A stretch of DNA of 64,000 nucleotides from Dyadobacter fanqingshengii (GCF_023822005.2 NZ_CP098806.1:2046001-2110000); one strand, 5' to 3'. Shown: positions 25,581-35,765, numbered from the stretch's first letter. The notes: generated by a model not told the origin, from the letters alone. A program made the numbers and translations.

Positions 25581-28142
25581 TTACAAAGAATATCTGATCG
25601 TTACACCGTAAGTTCTCTGGTCACCAACGATCCCGGCGTATTGTCCGTAGCTGCCCGGAGCGGCAAGTAATTGTTCGTAGTAATCTTTGTTGAGAATGTT
25701 ACGTCCCCATACAAAGAATGTAAGTCCATTGGAAGCTCTGAAACCTGCTCTCGCATTGCTCAATGCATAGCCATCAATGTTCAGATATTGCGAGGGCGAC
25801 GGGCTTGATGAGAATTCTGAGCGATAATATTCGTCAATTCCCAGGAAGTAATTTCCTTTCAAACCAAGCAATGTTCCCTTCGCAACCACTTCGCCGCCTA
25901 CCGAACCAGACCATTTGGAAATTCCTGGCAACCGTCCACCCGAAACATCTTTAAATGCTTGCGGTCCTCCTACTTCTTCCAAAGGCACAGGCGCATTGGT
26001 GAATTTTACATATTTACCGTCTGTATAAGCCACCGCAGCATTCAATGTCAATGGGCCAAAACGAATGTTACCATCCAATTCCGCACCCTGCACGCGCACG
26101 TTTTCGGCATTGGCCAGATAACCCCTGTTCACACCTGGCTCCGGCGTTTGTACTTGTGTCTGGAAATCATCAATATCCGAGCGGAAGAAAGTCAGGTTCA
26201 ATACCGAGTTGCCTGATGGTTTTGTTTTGATACCAAATTCTTTGTGTTCAACAAATTCCGGTTTTACTTTGGCAAGATCAAGCAGAATAGCGCCGCTTGC
26301 TGTTGGCAAACCACCCACATTCACCCCAATTGGCTTAAAACCAACCGAGTAAGTAGCATAGGCATTGAAACGTGTGCTGGCTCTGTATTGCAGGGACAAC
26401 TGTCCTGAGAAATTGCCTTCTGCGTAATCCGTATTAAAGGCCTGGTTGCTGTAAACGCCATTTTTCAGCGCCAGCAATGCTGGGTCGGTGGTTTGCAAGC
26501 CGCCGTAAGCTACCCGGTTATAATCCACCACTTTCTTGTCGTAGTTGTAACGCACACCTGGCAAAATGTGGAATTTGCTCGCAACAGCCCAGTCAGCCTG
26601 TGCGAAAACGGCCATACTTGTACTTTTGATCCGGTTTGTTGTTCTGATACCAAAGTTGTCGAACAAACCTGGCGTTTGCCATAACGGGCTGGTAGAGCTT
26701 TGCGCGAACCTCCATTGTGCCGAACCGGCCTCTTCCGTTTGTACAGGATCCGAAGTCAGGTCTTGCCAGAGGCCGAAGACACCGATTACACCGCTCAGGT
26801 TAGGCGTAATTTTTCCGGAATAACGTAATTCCTGTGACCATTGATCGTGGGCAGAATTACCCGATGAAATGGTGAAAACAGGCAAGCCAATGTAATCCCT
26901 GTCATTCAAAGGCGTCCATTTCCAGTAACGCCAGGCAGAAGTGGAAGTTAATGTTCCGTTTCCGATCTTGATATCTGCATTCACAGAAACGCCTCCCAAT
27001 TGGTTATCCGCTTTGGAAGGTGTATCCAGATCCAGTCTGCGTTCGAACGCACTTTTATAAGGAAGCGTGTATCCCAAATCGGCGATAATGTTGTTGAATT
27101 GTCTGTAATCAGCTCTTTTGGTTTTAACAACACCTGCCACCGGCCAGCCATAACCTGTTGGTTTCTGATCCGAAATATCCCCGATTATCGTAATATTCAC
27201 TTTGTCCGAAGGCGTGTAAAGCAGCTGCCCTCTCACACCGATGTTGTTAATGTCGTTGATCGGCAATTGCGTATGCTCGTTGAAGAATGTTCCGTTACGC
27301 TGCGTTCCTGTGAAAGAAACCCTTGCCGCTAATTTTTTGCTCAAAGGACCTGTTACCGAAGCTTTTGCCTGCACATAACCCAGGTTACCATAGCTCAATT
27401 CCAGGTTAGCGCCCGGCGTGAAGCTTGCAGCGCGGGTTGTAATGTTGAATGCGCCTGCTGTCGTGTTTTTTCCAAACAGCGTTCCCTGCGGTCCGCGTAA
27501 CACTTCAACACGCTCGATATCAATGAAGTCGAGTGCTGTGGCTGCCGGACGTGCATAGTAAACGCCATCCACATAAAAACCCACACCCGGGTCAATTCCG
27601 TCGTTGGTAAGGCCGTAAGTGGATCCCAGTCCGCGAATGTTTAATGTTGTATTTCTTGCGTTGGAAGCATAAAGCTGAACGGTTGGCACCAGCTCTTTCA
27701 AGCGGTTCACGTTGAATGCACCCGCATCCTCAGCCCGCGTTCCGCCGATCACTGAAATAGGAATAGGCACTTCCTGGGCCGATTCCTGACGGCGACGGGA
27801 AGAAATCACCACGTCTTCAAGCTGCGTATTGTTCACTTCAAGTGTGATTTCAACCTTACTTTCGTTGATTAAAATTTCTTTTTTTAGATAACCCACATAA
27901 GTTACGATCAGTGTAAACGGCAGTTTCTGACCTGTGACCAGGCTGAATTCTCCATTTGCATCCGTCACGTCACCATTGGTGGTTCCTTTGATGGTTACCG
28001 TTGCGCCGATTAATGGTTCGTTACTGCGTGCATCCAACACTTTTCCGTTTACCGTAGCATTAACGGTGGCATCCTGCGCGAATAAATAGAGGGGAAATAG
28101 AAATGCTATTGTGAGAATGGTCGACTTTAAATAATTTTTCAT
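25581..28142 (-). CDS. TonB-dependent receptor with carboxypeptidase-like regulatory domain
   Basis: This 853-residue outer-membrane receptor has a signal peptide ending at LFAQ. A CarboxypepD_reg-like domain follows (GKVLDARSNEPLIGATVTIKG, about residues 30-110). The plug has VPIPISVIGGTRAEDAG, LNIRGLGSTYG and VEVLRGPQGTLFGKNTTAGA, and the barrel ends in YGVTIRYSL. The plug and barrel resemble siderophore-type receptors (FyuA/pesticin branch) more than SusC. It lacks a SusD partner, since the next gene upstream on its strand belongs to a separate unit behind a terminator. The ligand is unknown; a siderophore, vitamin or small glycan are all possible. Confidence 0.9.
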   Translation of the reverse strand: MKNYLKSTILTIAFLFPLYLFAQDATVNATVNGKVLDARSNEPLIGATVTIKGTTNGDVTDANGEFSLVTGQKLPFTLIVTYVGYLKKEILINESKVEITLEVNNTQLEDVVISSRRRQESAQEVPIPISVIGGTRAEDAGAFNVNRLKELVPTVQLYASNARNTTLNIRGLGSTYGLTNDGIDPGVGFYVDGVYYARPAATALDFIDIERVEVLRGPQGTLFGKNTTAGAFNITTRAASFTPGANLELSYGNLGYVQAKASVTGPLSKKLAARVSFTGTQRNGTFFNEHTQLPINDINNIGVRGQLLYTPSDKVNITIIGDISDQKPTGYGWPVAGVVKTKRADYRQFNNIIADLGYTLPYKSAFERRLDLDTPSKADNQLGGVSVNADIKIGNGTLTSTSAWRYWKWTPLNDRDYIGLPVFTISSGNSAHDQWSQELRYSGKITPNLSGVIGVFGLWQDLTSDPVQTEEAGSAQWRFAQSSTSPLWQTPGLFDNFGIRTTNRIKSTSMAVFAQADWAVASKFHILPGVRYNYDKKVVDYNRVAYGGLQTTDPALLALKNGVYSNQAFNTDYAEGNFSGQLSLQYRASTRFNAYATYSVGFKPIGVNVGGLPTASGAILLDLAKVKPEFVEHKEFGIKTKPSGNSVLNLTFFRSDIDDFQTQVQTPEPGVNRGYLANAENVRVQGAELDGNIRFGPLTLNAAVAYTDGKYVKFTNAPVPLEEVGGPQAFKDVSGGRLPGISKWSGSVGGEVVAKGTLLGLKGNYFLGIDEYYRSEFSSSPSPSQYLNIDGYALSNARAGFRASNGLTFFVWGRNILNKDYYEQLLAAPGSYGQYAGIVGDQRTYGVTIRYSL

Positions 28143-28295
28143 GCTTACTGCAATTTGCGATATAATGGTTGTCTGGATTGAATTGGAGTCAGAAATTGAA
28201 GCGTAACCTTCTGGTTAAGGCAACATGATTCCAACAACAATGAAGGCCCTTTCTTTGGATAGATGCATTCATAGGGGGTTTGATTAGTTTGGGCA

Positions 28296-28303
28296 CAAAT
28301 ATA
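28296..28303 (-). promoter_or_regulatory. Candidate -7 box for the TonB receptor
   Basis: On the minus strand this reads TATATTTG, a perfect TAnnTTTG. No convincing -33 box lies at the right distance. A start near 28290 would give a leader of about 150 bases, which holds a small hairpin (AACC-TTCT-GGTT near 28209). Confidence 0.4.
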
Positions 28304-28349
28304 TAAAAAACATAAACTATATAGAGTTGATAGGATAATAAAAATGCAA

Positions 28350-28389
28350 AAATAAAACGCAATAGCGCCCGTCAGGCCACCATTGCGTT
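28350..28389 (-). terminator. Terminator of the first SusCD operon
   Basis: On the minus strand AACGCAAT (28389-28382) pairs with ATTGCGTT (28363-28356), followed by a T-rich run. It lies 20 bases after the SusD stop and separates it from the TonB receptor gene. Confidence 0.75.
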
Positions 28390-28408
28390 CCTATAATCTA
28401 ATTGTCTA

Positions 28409-29971
28409 TTATTTATTCCACCAGAGTGAGGTCGTAATATCGTCGTTGCCTTGCGCTTTTACGGCGTTCTGATAGTTGACAAGATTCACGCTCTGCTCTT
28501 TGGGCGGGTAGTACAAACGGAGCGGAACGCCTTCACCGAATAATGGCTGGAATTTATAATCGGTTGTTTGCCCGTTCGCAGTCCTGCGCCAAACCACGTC
28601 GCCCGCTTTTACGAGGAATGTTGGATAACCCGTGCGACGAACTTCACTCCAGGCTTCATCACCCTGCGTGTAAAGTGCCAGGTATTTTTGGTTCAAAACA
28701 TTAGCCTTATCCGCTTTGGGAAGCGCAGCAATGTAAGCCGTAATATCGGCTGGCGCCACGCCCCATTTTTGAAGGGAAGCAGTTACACCATTGATATACG
28801 CTTGCTGATCCCAGTTTTTATATTCCGAAATCAGGAAAGAAACCTCCGCATATTCCTGCAAAACCTCGCCATAGCTGGCCGCATTCACCGCCGTGCCCGG
28901 AAGGCTCACATCCGTAGCCGTCAGCAAGCCCGCAGCCGCAACGGGTAATCCGTAAGGCTGGCCGACATATTCGCCAGCTGCATTCTTCGTTGCGTAAATC
29001 GGCAATCTGGGATCCTGCACTTTCACTGTGCCCAACTCGCCCTTCAGCACATTGATCAGCACGTGTGAAACCGCAAAATCTTTCCGGTTGGCAGTCACGG
29101 TGGCGCGGAAGAGCGGGGCTTCGTTCGGCGCCAGGGCCTGGTATTTAAATACCGCATTATCTGCATTCGAAGTAAAAACACCTTTTGCCAAAGCATCTTC
29201 AAAATGCGCTTTCGATTCTGCGGGCAGTTTGGTCCTGATGCGCGTGGCAATGCGCAGGCGGAGCGAATTCGCAAATTTGGCCCACAACTCATTTTTGCCT
29301 TTATAAATCACATCATAGTTACCGAATGTGGTCGCCGTTTTGTTTTTGATCAAAGTGTCACCGGCCGCTTTCAGCTCGTTCAGAATGTCCTGATAGATCT
29401 TCTGCTGACTTGCATATGCCGGGCTCAGGTTCTCCGGGGTCTGCTGCAGAGCCTGAAACTCAGGATCCGAATTACCATAAGATTGGTAAGGAACATTGCC
29501 GAAAACATCTGTCAAGCCCTGAAAAACGTAGGCTTTCAAAATACGCGCGATCGCTATCTGGTTTGCATTCGTACCCGCAACGCCCGCTGCTGCCACGTCT
29601 TTTTTGGCAGGATCGGTGTTCAGGATAATGATCTCGTTCAGGTTATTCAGCGCCTTGTAAGCATTGCTCCAATAGGTGTCGGAATAAGACCGCGGAATGT
29701 CATAACGCGACTGGTCGCTGTAAATGTTCTGACTGTAATATTGCGCAAACAACTGCGATCCGCGCAGGGAGAAATTTTCGTTACGAATGTTATCGATGAG
29801 CTGTTTTTCAGCCGACAGCAGGATCGTCGTCGTCGTAGCATTTTCAGGACGGTTCGGATCTTTGTTAATTTCCTCAAAATGGCTGTCGCTGCATGAAGCA
29901 AGCAATGTTACCACGCCTATGGCGAGAGAAAAGATACTTTTTTGATATATGGACTTTTTCATGTTCTTCAA
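28409..29971 (-). CDS. SusD/RagB-like outer-membrane lipoprotein (SusD-like_2 type)
   Basis: This 520-residue surface lipoprotein has a lipobox LLASC, with Cys27 as the likely lipidated residue. The mature start SDSHFEEINKDPNRPENATTT and the helical pattern (LFAQYYSQ, YWSNAYKALNNLNEI, ILKAYVFQGLTDVFGNVPY) fit the SusD-like_2 branch. Such proteins bind oligosaccharide or peptide over the SusC barrel and act as its lid. The gene follows its SusC partner by 23 bases. The substrate cannot be read from the sequence. Confidence 0.92.
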   Translation of the reverse strand: MKNMKKSIYQKSIFSLAIGVVTLLASCSDSHFEEINKDPNRPENATTTTILLSAEKQLIDNIRNENFSLRGSQLFAQYYSQNIYSDQSRYDIPRSYSDTYWSNAYKALNNLNEIIILNTDPAKKDVAAAGVAGTNANQIAIARILKAYVFQGLTDVFGNVPYQSYGNSDPEFQALQQTPENLSPAYASQQKIYQDILNELKAAGDTLIKNKTATTFGNYDVIYKGKNELWAKFANSLRLRIATRIRTKLPAESKAHFEDALAKGVFTSNADNAVFKYQALAPNEAPLFRATVTANRKDFAVSHVLINVLKGELGTVKVQDPRLPIYATKNAAGEYVGQPYGLPVAAAGLLTATDVSLPGTAVNAASYGEVLQEYAEVSFLISEYKNWDQQAYINGVTASLQKWGVAPADITAYIAALPKADKANVLNQKYLALYTQGDEAWSEVRRTGYPTFLVKAGDVVWRRTANGQTTDYKFQPLFGEGVPLRLYYPPKEQSVNLVNYQNAVKAQGNDDITTSLWWNK

Positions 29972-29994
29972 TTTTGTCTTGATAATTAGCTGGC

Positions 29995-32900
29995 TCAGAA
30001 CTTCACATTGACATTCAGACCGTATGTGGCTGGCACCGGAATGCTTCCGCCTTCAAGCCCTTGAATGTTACCGCCGCTGCTTGTGAATTCGGGATCAATG
30101 TATTTGCTGGCAGTGTAAATGTTCACCAGATTCCGTCCGTACAAGCCGAAATAAAGCGATTTAACGGCCTTATTGTTCAACGGCAGGTTGTAGCCGAAAG
30201 TAATTTCTCTCAGTTTCACAAATGTGGCGTCGAAAATGGTTTGTGGCGTCGGGCCGCTATACTCGCCCCGTGCCCAGGCTTGCGCGGTAATGCGCGTGTC
30301 GTTGACCGATGTGTTCGTCACTTCGTAGGTTCCGTCCGCATTGTAAGTCACAGTTCCTTTTACGCCGTCCAGCACCACTCCGGTTTCACGTACATTGTTG
30401 GCTGCGGTTTTGTCCAGTACGCCGGAGTACATTCCCACTTTATAAGTTTGCGAGAAGAATTTTCCGCCTACCCGACCGTCCAGCAGGAAGCCCAGGTTGA
30501 AGTTTTTGTAAGTAAAGCTGTTTTGGAAACCAAAAAGATATTTTGGCAAAACACTGCCCAGCGGCGTCAGTTGCTGACCGCGCTCGTATGTTCCGTCCGC
30601 CTTAATCACTTTCTGGCCATCAGCAGCGTAAATGAAATCGTTGCCCAGGATCTGCCCGTAAGGCTGGCCTTCGCGTGCTACCAATGTTATAAGGCTATTA
30701 GCTAACTGAAATGTGTTAACACCCGGCGCCAGCTGGATCACCTTATTACGGTTCCGCGACCAATTCAGGCTCGAATTCCACTCGAAACCATTCTGACGGA
30801 TCGGCGTGCCGGTTAATGTCACCTCCACACCTTTATTATTGATCTTACCCGCATTAATTACCTTGGAATCATACCCGAAGGCAGAAGAAACCGGAATATT
30901 AATGATCTGGTTGCGGCTTACATTGTCATAGTAAGTCACGTCCAGCCCTACCCTGTTTTTGAATGCCTGAATGCTCAGACCCGTTTCCCACGAGCTCGTG
31001 ATTTCAGGTTTTAAAGCCTGGTTATTGAGCTGGTTTGGCAATTTATACGAAGCCAGTCCGTCAAACGATTGTGTGGCTTCATAAGCGCGTTGCAACTGGT
31101 AAGGGTCTGTATCGTTACCCACTTGCGCCCAGCCCAGGCGGACTTTCGCGAAGTCCAGCCAGCCAATGTCTTTCACGCCATTCAGCTCGCTCAGGATCAA
31201 ACTCGTAGTTAAGGAAGGATATGCAAAAGAATTTTTACCAATCGGCAATGTGGATGACCAGTCGTTACGCAATGTCCCGTCTAAGAAAAGCAAACTTTTC
31301 CAGCCCAATGAGAAACTCGCAAAAAGTGAATTGATCTGCTTGCGGTAAGCATTCGAATTGACCAAAACCGAGCTCGCGTTTTTGAGATTGTAATACTCAG
31401 GAATGATCAAGCCACCCTGCGTCACCGCATCGCTGATGCGTCGTTTCTGGCTCATAATGTTTCCGCCTGCGTTCACATTTAATGAGATTTCGCCCCAGCT
31501 TTTGTTGGCAGAAGCCAGCAACTCGTAATTGAACTCGCTGAAATTATTGATGTATTCCTGGTATTGCGATTGCGTACGTGAATAGACTGCGATGCGGTCC
31601 TGATATTGATAATTGTAAACATCCGCATTCACTTTTCCGCTTACTTTCAGCCAGCTGTTCACGTCGTACATCAGACCGACATTTCCGTAAAAACGGTCGC
31701 GGTTTTCGTCCAGATAACTTTCGTAAGCAGACCAGTAAGGATTATCGATAAATTTGGCAGCTTCGCCTGCCGGTGTGTTCTGATAGCCGCTGCGGTTCCA
31801 CAAAATCTGCGTTCCGTCCGCTCTTTTGTAGTTTTTAAGTTTGTCATAATCCACCTGAACCGCGCCCCACTGGAATGCTTCGAGGATAATGTTCCGGTTG
31901 GTAGCACCCGTCCACGGACGCCCGGTCGACTGGTTTTTGATATAATTAAAATTGTTGTAAACCTTCAATTTACCCAGTTGCGTGGATCCTGAAAAGTTGA
32001 TCGAATTCCTTTTCAACGAAGAATTGGGCACCGTTCCTTTTACATTTTTATTGGTGTAAGAAAGGCGGTAAGTCGAGTTGGCATTTCCGCCGCTGACAGA
32101 CAGGCTGTTTGTATTAGCCACACCCGTTTCAAAGAATGAATGCACATCGTTTTTAGGATAACTCCATGGCTGCGGTTTCAGATATTCCGCTGTGTTCTCG
32201 GGATCCAGGTTATACCAATGCAAAACGGGCGTTCCATCCAGTTTCGGGCCCCAGCTCTCATCGACGGCATATTCGGCAATGTTGTAATTGGTCCCGCCGA
32301 TGTTGGCTTGTTGAAATGTGCCTGAAAAACCGCCGCCGTATAATTTCTGGCGCTTAGGTAAACGCACTACCTGTTCGAATTCAATTCCGGTGTTCAGGGT
32401 AATGTTCACTTTGCTGTTTTCCTTGCCTTTTTTGGTCGTGATCAAAATCACCCCGTTGGCCGCCCGGGTTCCGTAAAGCGCAGCCGCAGAAGGTCCTTTC
32501 AGCACCGAAATATTCTCGATATCGTCCGGGTTAAGATCCTGGATCATGTTACCCACATCCTTTCCGCCGCTTCCCGCACTCGTTGCCGCGCTGTTCAGGT
32601 CCGCGTTGTCGATCGGCGTTCCGTCAATCACGTACAAAGGCTGGTTGTTGCCGGAAATGGAGTTGATCCCACGCAAAAGCACGCGCGACGATCCGCCCAT
32701 GTTGCCGCCGGAAGTTACAACCTGTAAGCCGGCCACTTTCCCGGAAAGGGCACTAAGTGCATTGGTAGGCCTGGTTTGCAATGCCTCACCTTTCACCTCC
32801 TGCACGGCATAACCCAGTGCACGTTTTTCGCGGGAGATTCCCAGGGCAGTGACCACCACTTCGTTCAGGATCTTGGTGTCGGCTTTCAATGCAACGGCAA

Positions 32901-33174
32901 TTTTGTCGCTATTGCCAATGGCCACGTCCTGAGCCAGATAACCAATAAATGACACGACCAGGATGGAAGCATCATCATTTACATTGAGGCTGAAAGAACC
33001 GTCCGCATCCGAAAGTGTTCCGGATGAAGTGCCTTTTACGGCCACCGAAGCGCCCGGGAGCGGCGAGCCGTCGTTGGCGTCCGTAATGGTCCCGGTTACA
33101 ACCCGTCGCTGGGCAATGACAGATCCCGACAGGAGAAATGTCAGATAAATCAAATATAGAAACCGTGTTTTCAT
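29995..33174 (-). CDS. SusC/RagA-family TonB-linked outer-membrane transporter
   Basis: This 1059-residue transporter has a signal peptide ending in VIAQ. A carboxypeptidase-like domain follows (VTGTITDANDGSPLPGASVAVKG), then a TonB-box region LNEVVVTALG. The plug has GNNQPLYVIDGTPIDN and the SusC-family signature SAAALYGTRAANGVILITTKKG; the barrel ends in YGLNVNVKF. It imports oligomers captured by the SusD partner, powered by TonB. It is the first gene of a two-gene operon with the SusD at 28409. Confidence 0.95.
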   Translation of the reverse strand: MKTRFLYLIYLTFLLSGSVIAQRRVVTGTITDANDGSPLPGASVAVKGTSSGTLSDADGSFSLNVNDDASILVVSFIGYLAQDVAIGNSDKIAVALKADTKILNEVVVTALGISREKRALGYAVQEVKGEALQTRPTNALSALSGKVAGLQVVTSGGNMGGSSRVLLRGINSISGNNQPLYVIDGTPIDNADLNSAATSAGSGGKDVGNMIQDLNPDDIENISVLKGPSAAALYGTRAANGVILITTKKGKENSKVNITLNTGIEFEQVVRLPKRQKLYGGGFSGTFQQANIGGTNYNIAEYAVDESWGPKLDGTPVLHWYNLDPENTAEYLKPQPWSYPKNDVHSFFETGVANTNSLSVSGGNANSTYRLSYTNKNVKGTVPNSSLKRNSINFSGSTQLGKLKVYNNFNYIKNQSTGRPWTGATNRNIILEAFQWGAVQVDYDKLKNYKRADGTQILWNRSGYQNTPAGEAAKFIDNPYWSAYESYLDENRDRFYGNVGLMYDVNSWLKVSGKVNADVYNYQYQDRIAVYSRTQSQYQEYINNFSEFNYELLASANKSWGEISLNVNAGGNIMSQKRRISDAVTQGGLIIPEYYNLKNASSVLVNSNAYRKQINSLFASFSLGWKSLLFLDGTLRNDWSSTLPIGKNSFAYPSLTTSLILSELNGVKDIGWLDFAKVRLGWAQVGNDTDPYQLQRAYEATQSFDGLASYKLPNQLNNQALKPEITSSWETGLSIQAFKNRVGLDVTYYDNVSRNQIINIPVSSAFGYDSKVINAGKINNKGVEVTLTGTPIRQNGFEWNSSLNWSRNRNKVIQLAPGVNTFQLANSLITLVAREGQPYGQILGNDFIYAADGQKVIKADGTYERGQQLTPLGSVLPKYLFGFQNSFTYKNFNLGFLLDGRVGGKFFSQTYKVGMYSGVLDKTAANNVRETGVVLDGVKGTVTYNADGTYEVTNTSVNDTRITAQAWARGEYSGPTPQTIFDATFVKLREITFGYNLPLNNKAVKSLYFGLYGRNLVNIYTASKYIDPEFTSSGGNIQGLEGGSIPVPATYGLNVNVKF

Positions 33175-33213
33175 GAATTGTATTTTTGTAAGAGTGGTAA
33201 TATTGAGTTTTGT

Positions 33214-33245
33214 AAAAATTACATGACACTTTTATCAGTGTTCAA
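33214..33245 (-). promoter_or_regulatory. Candidate SusC promoter with an inverted repeat between the boxes
   Basis: On the minus strand TTG (33245-33243) and TAATTTTT (33221-33214) are 21 bases apart, close to the Bacteroidota pattern. Between them lie ACACT and AGTGT in inverted orientation around a 6-base centre (TTTATC on plus), a possible operator. Confidence 0.4.
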
Positions 33246-33721
33246 TTGGCGATCATTTTCTTTCATAGTTGTTTTGCGATATTTTATTTGGCTAATACTT
33301 ATTTAAAAGACTGCAAGAGCCTCAGACACTGACAATTCTTCTGCAAACATATTAAAAAGAAATTAAATATTTATTGTCTATCGGAATTATAGGATAATAA
33401 ATTTATTTGTCTTATTCGTTGATTCCCGAATTACGCATTTAGGAGAGAATAGTGTGTTTCGCATCTTCTGCACGAGCCGGTTATTAATGTTTAGAATTTG
33501 CTCTCCAACACATGCTTGCCTAAAAAAGCCGAGAATAACGGACTGGCAGGCAGCGAGCTTGCCGCATTGATCCATGTTGCAAAGCGCAAGTACCGCCGAT
33601 GGTGCCCTAAGCGTCCGCGGATTTTACATGAGAAAGCGGGATGTTCAGGCTTTCCATTGAATTAGTTTTATCTTCCTGTAATCCGGAAAAAGTGAAACTT
33701 TTGATCAAAACGAAATTCACC
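33246..33721. other. Intergenic region without a recognised gene
   Basis: This 476-base gap lies between the divergent SusC and GH127 genes. The left part is AT-rich and the right part has higher GC. A short minus-strand frame (33387-33575) has no recognisable feature. It presumably carries the GH127 promoter, but I see no convincing -33/-7 pair for it. Confidence 0.5.
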
Positions 33722-35686
33722 ATGCAGCATACCACCAAAATATCCCTGATTGCGGCCAGCATGTTCTGCCTGAATGTGCTTCATGTTCAAGCGCAGCGCA
33801 TTCAGCCCGTACGTTTTTCGGACGTCACCATTCATGATAGTTTCTGGAAGCCCAAACAGGAAAAAGTGGCGACAGCGACGCTGAATGCCTGTATCATTCA
33901 GACTGAGGAAAAATCGGGGCGGATCAGGAATTTTGAAAAAGCGGCCCGCAAGCAGGGAGAAAAACACGAGGGGATTTACTACGACGACAGCGATGTTTAC
34001 AAAGCCATCGAGGCAATGGCATACTCGCTGAAAAACCGCCCTGACGCTGCACTTGAAAAGAAAGCGGACGAGTGGATTGACAAGATCGCCGCAGCCCAGC
34101 AGCCAGACGGTTACCTAAACACTTTCTACACGCTCACCGACATGAGCCAGCGCTGGACCGACATGGAAAAGCACGAGGATTACTGCGCCGGACATTTAAT
34201 GGAAGCTGCCGTAGCTTATTACAACACAACCGGGAAACGGAAATTGCTGGATGTAGCCATTCGTTTCGCCGACCACATTGATTCGACTTTCCGCGTGGTT
34301 AACCGACCCTGGGTGTCGGGGCACCAGGAAATTGAGCTGGCGCTAATGAAACTGTATCATTTGACCAAAGAAGATCGATATCTGAAACTGGCGGACTGGT
34401 TTTTGGATCAGCGTGGCCGTGGCAACGGCAAGGGAAAAATCTGGGACGAGTGGAAAGATCCCGCATATTGCCAGGATGATGTTCCTGTGAAACAGCAAAA
34501 GGAAATTACAGGACATGCCGTGCGAGCCATGTATCAATACACAGGCGCTGCCGACGTCGCGGCAGTAACCCAGGATCCGGGTTATCTGACTGCAATGACC
34601 ACGGTTTGGGAGGATGTGGTTTACCGGAATATGTATCTGACGGGCGGAATTGGCTCTTCCGGAAGCAATGAAGGATTTTCAGAGGATTACGATCTGCCAA
34701 ACGGTTCAGCATATAGCGAAACCTGCGCATCTGTGGGCATGGTGTTCTGGAACCAGCGGATGAATGCATTAACCGGCGACGCCAAGTACGTGGATGTGCT
34801 GGAACGCAGCCTTTACAATGGTGCATTGGACGGGCTAAGCCTGACCGGCGATCTTTTCTTTTATGGAAACCCTCTTTCATCAATGGGTAATAATGCCCGG
34901 AATGCGTGGTTTGGAACAGCTTGCTGCCCGTCCAATATTGCCCGGCTGGTGGCATCAGTGGGTGATTATATTTATGGTAAATCTGAGAATAAGATCTGGG
35001 TCAATCTTTTTGTAGGCAGCGATACCCGGTTTCAAATCGGAAAAACGAGCGTTCCGCTCTTTATGGAGACAAATTATCCGTGGGATGGCCATGTTAAGAT
35101 TAAAATGACGCCAAGTCAGAAGGTAAAATATGCGTTAAACATTCGAATTCCCGGCTGGGCAGCGAACACGGCTGTCCCAGGTGAGCTTTACAGCTTTAAG
35201 ACCGCAGGGATAGAAAAAGTGCAGATTTTACTCAATGGAAAACCACTAGATTACCAGCTCGACAAAGGCTATGCGGTCATCGATCGGACCTGGCAAAATG
35301 GTGATGAGATCGAAGTAAAGCTGCCTGTGGAAGTGCGTCAGGTGAAAGCACGGAAGGAAGTGAAAGCGAACGAGGATCGCATTGCGCTGCAACGCGGGCC
35401 GCTGGTGTATTGCGTGGAAGGCGCGGATAATGCCGGTGAAGTATGGAATTTGCTGGTTCCGGAAAATCCAACATTCAGCATACAAAATGGTCAGGTTCTG
35501 GACGAGTCGATCGTCTCCATACAAGCCAGTTTGCTGAAAGTTGAACCCGCCGCGGATGGTTTGAATGTGCAAACAAAACCGCAGCTGGTCAACGCAATCC
35601 CTTATTACACCTGGGCCAATCGCGGAAAGGGCCCTATGCAGGTTTGGCTGCCTTCTAAAATGAAGCATATCAGAATTGCAGAATAA
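33722..35686 (+). CDS. GH127 beta-L-arabinofuranosidase-like glycoside hydrolase
   Basis: This 654-residue exported enzyme starts at the ATG at 33722, which gives a good signal peptide ending in HVQAQ. It has the alpha/alpha-barrel of GH127 (formerly DUF1680), for example FWKPKQEKVATATL, YDDSDVYKAIEAMAYSL and QQPDGYLNTFY. The zinc-cysteine catalytic set of Bifidobacterium HypBA1 (Glu-x-Cys plus a Cys-Cys pair) is present as Glu333 and Cys335 in SETCAS, and Cys401-Cys402 in FGTACCPSN. The family releases beta-L-arabinofuranose from plant glycans and glycoproteins, though some members have other specificities. A terminator follows, so the gene seems monocistronic. Confidence 0.92.
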   Translation: MQHTTKISLIAASMFCLNVLHVQAQRIQPVRFSDVTIHDSFWKPKQEKVATATLNACIIQTEEKSGRIRNFEKAARKQGEKHEGIYYDDSDVYKAIEAMAYSLKNRPDAALEKKADEWIDKIAAAQQPDGYLNTFYTLTDMSQRWTDMEKHEDYCAGHLMEAAVAYYNTTGKRKLLDVAIRFADHIDSTFRVVNRPWVSGHQEIELALMKLYHLTKEDRYLKLADWFLDQRGRGNGKGKIWDEWKDPAYCQDDVPVKQQKEITGHAVRAMYQYTGAADVAAVTQDPGYLTAMTTVWEDVVYRNMYLTGGIGSSGSNEGFSEDYDLPNGSAYSETCASVGMVFWNQRMNALTGDAKYVDVLERSLYNGALDGLSLTGDLFFYGNPLSSMGNNARNAWFGTACCPSNIARLVASVGDYIYGKSENKIWVNLFVGSDTRFQIGKTSVPLFMETNYPWDGHVKIKMTPSQKVKYALNIRIPGWAANTAVPGELYSFKTAGIEKVQILLNGKPLDYQLDKGYAVIDRTWQNGDEIEVKLPVEVRQVKARKEVKANEDRIALQRGPLVYCVEGADNAGEVWNLLVPENPTFSIQNGQVLDESIVSIQASLLKVEPAADGLNVQTKPQLVNAIPYYTWANRGKGPMQVWLPSKMKHIRIAE

Positions 35687-35697
35687 TGACTGCCTTG

Positions 35698-35765
35698 ATC
35701 CAAAGCTGGGAAACGATTACTGCCAATTGACATTACGGCGATGATTTCCCAGCTTTGGATTTTTT
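35698..35765 (+). terminator. Terminator after the GH127 gene
   Basis: A perfect 16-base-pair stem (35698-35713 with 35745-35760) encloses a 31-base loop and is followed by five T residues. The next gene, a sulfatase on the same strand, starts 28 bases later, so it probably has its own promoter or relies on readthrough. Confidence 0.88.

Noticed and set aside
28185..28275. Possible SAM-type riboswitch in the TonB receptor leader
   Set aside because: The leader has a small hairpin but none of the conserved blocks of SAM or other known riboswitch classes.
29204..30705. Two long plus-strand frames (230 and 214 codons)
   Set aside because: They are antisense to SusD and SusC genes whose signatures are unmistakable.
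33387..33575. 62-codon minus-strand frame in the SusC-GH127 gap
   Set aside because: No family features and no promoter; more likely random open frame.
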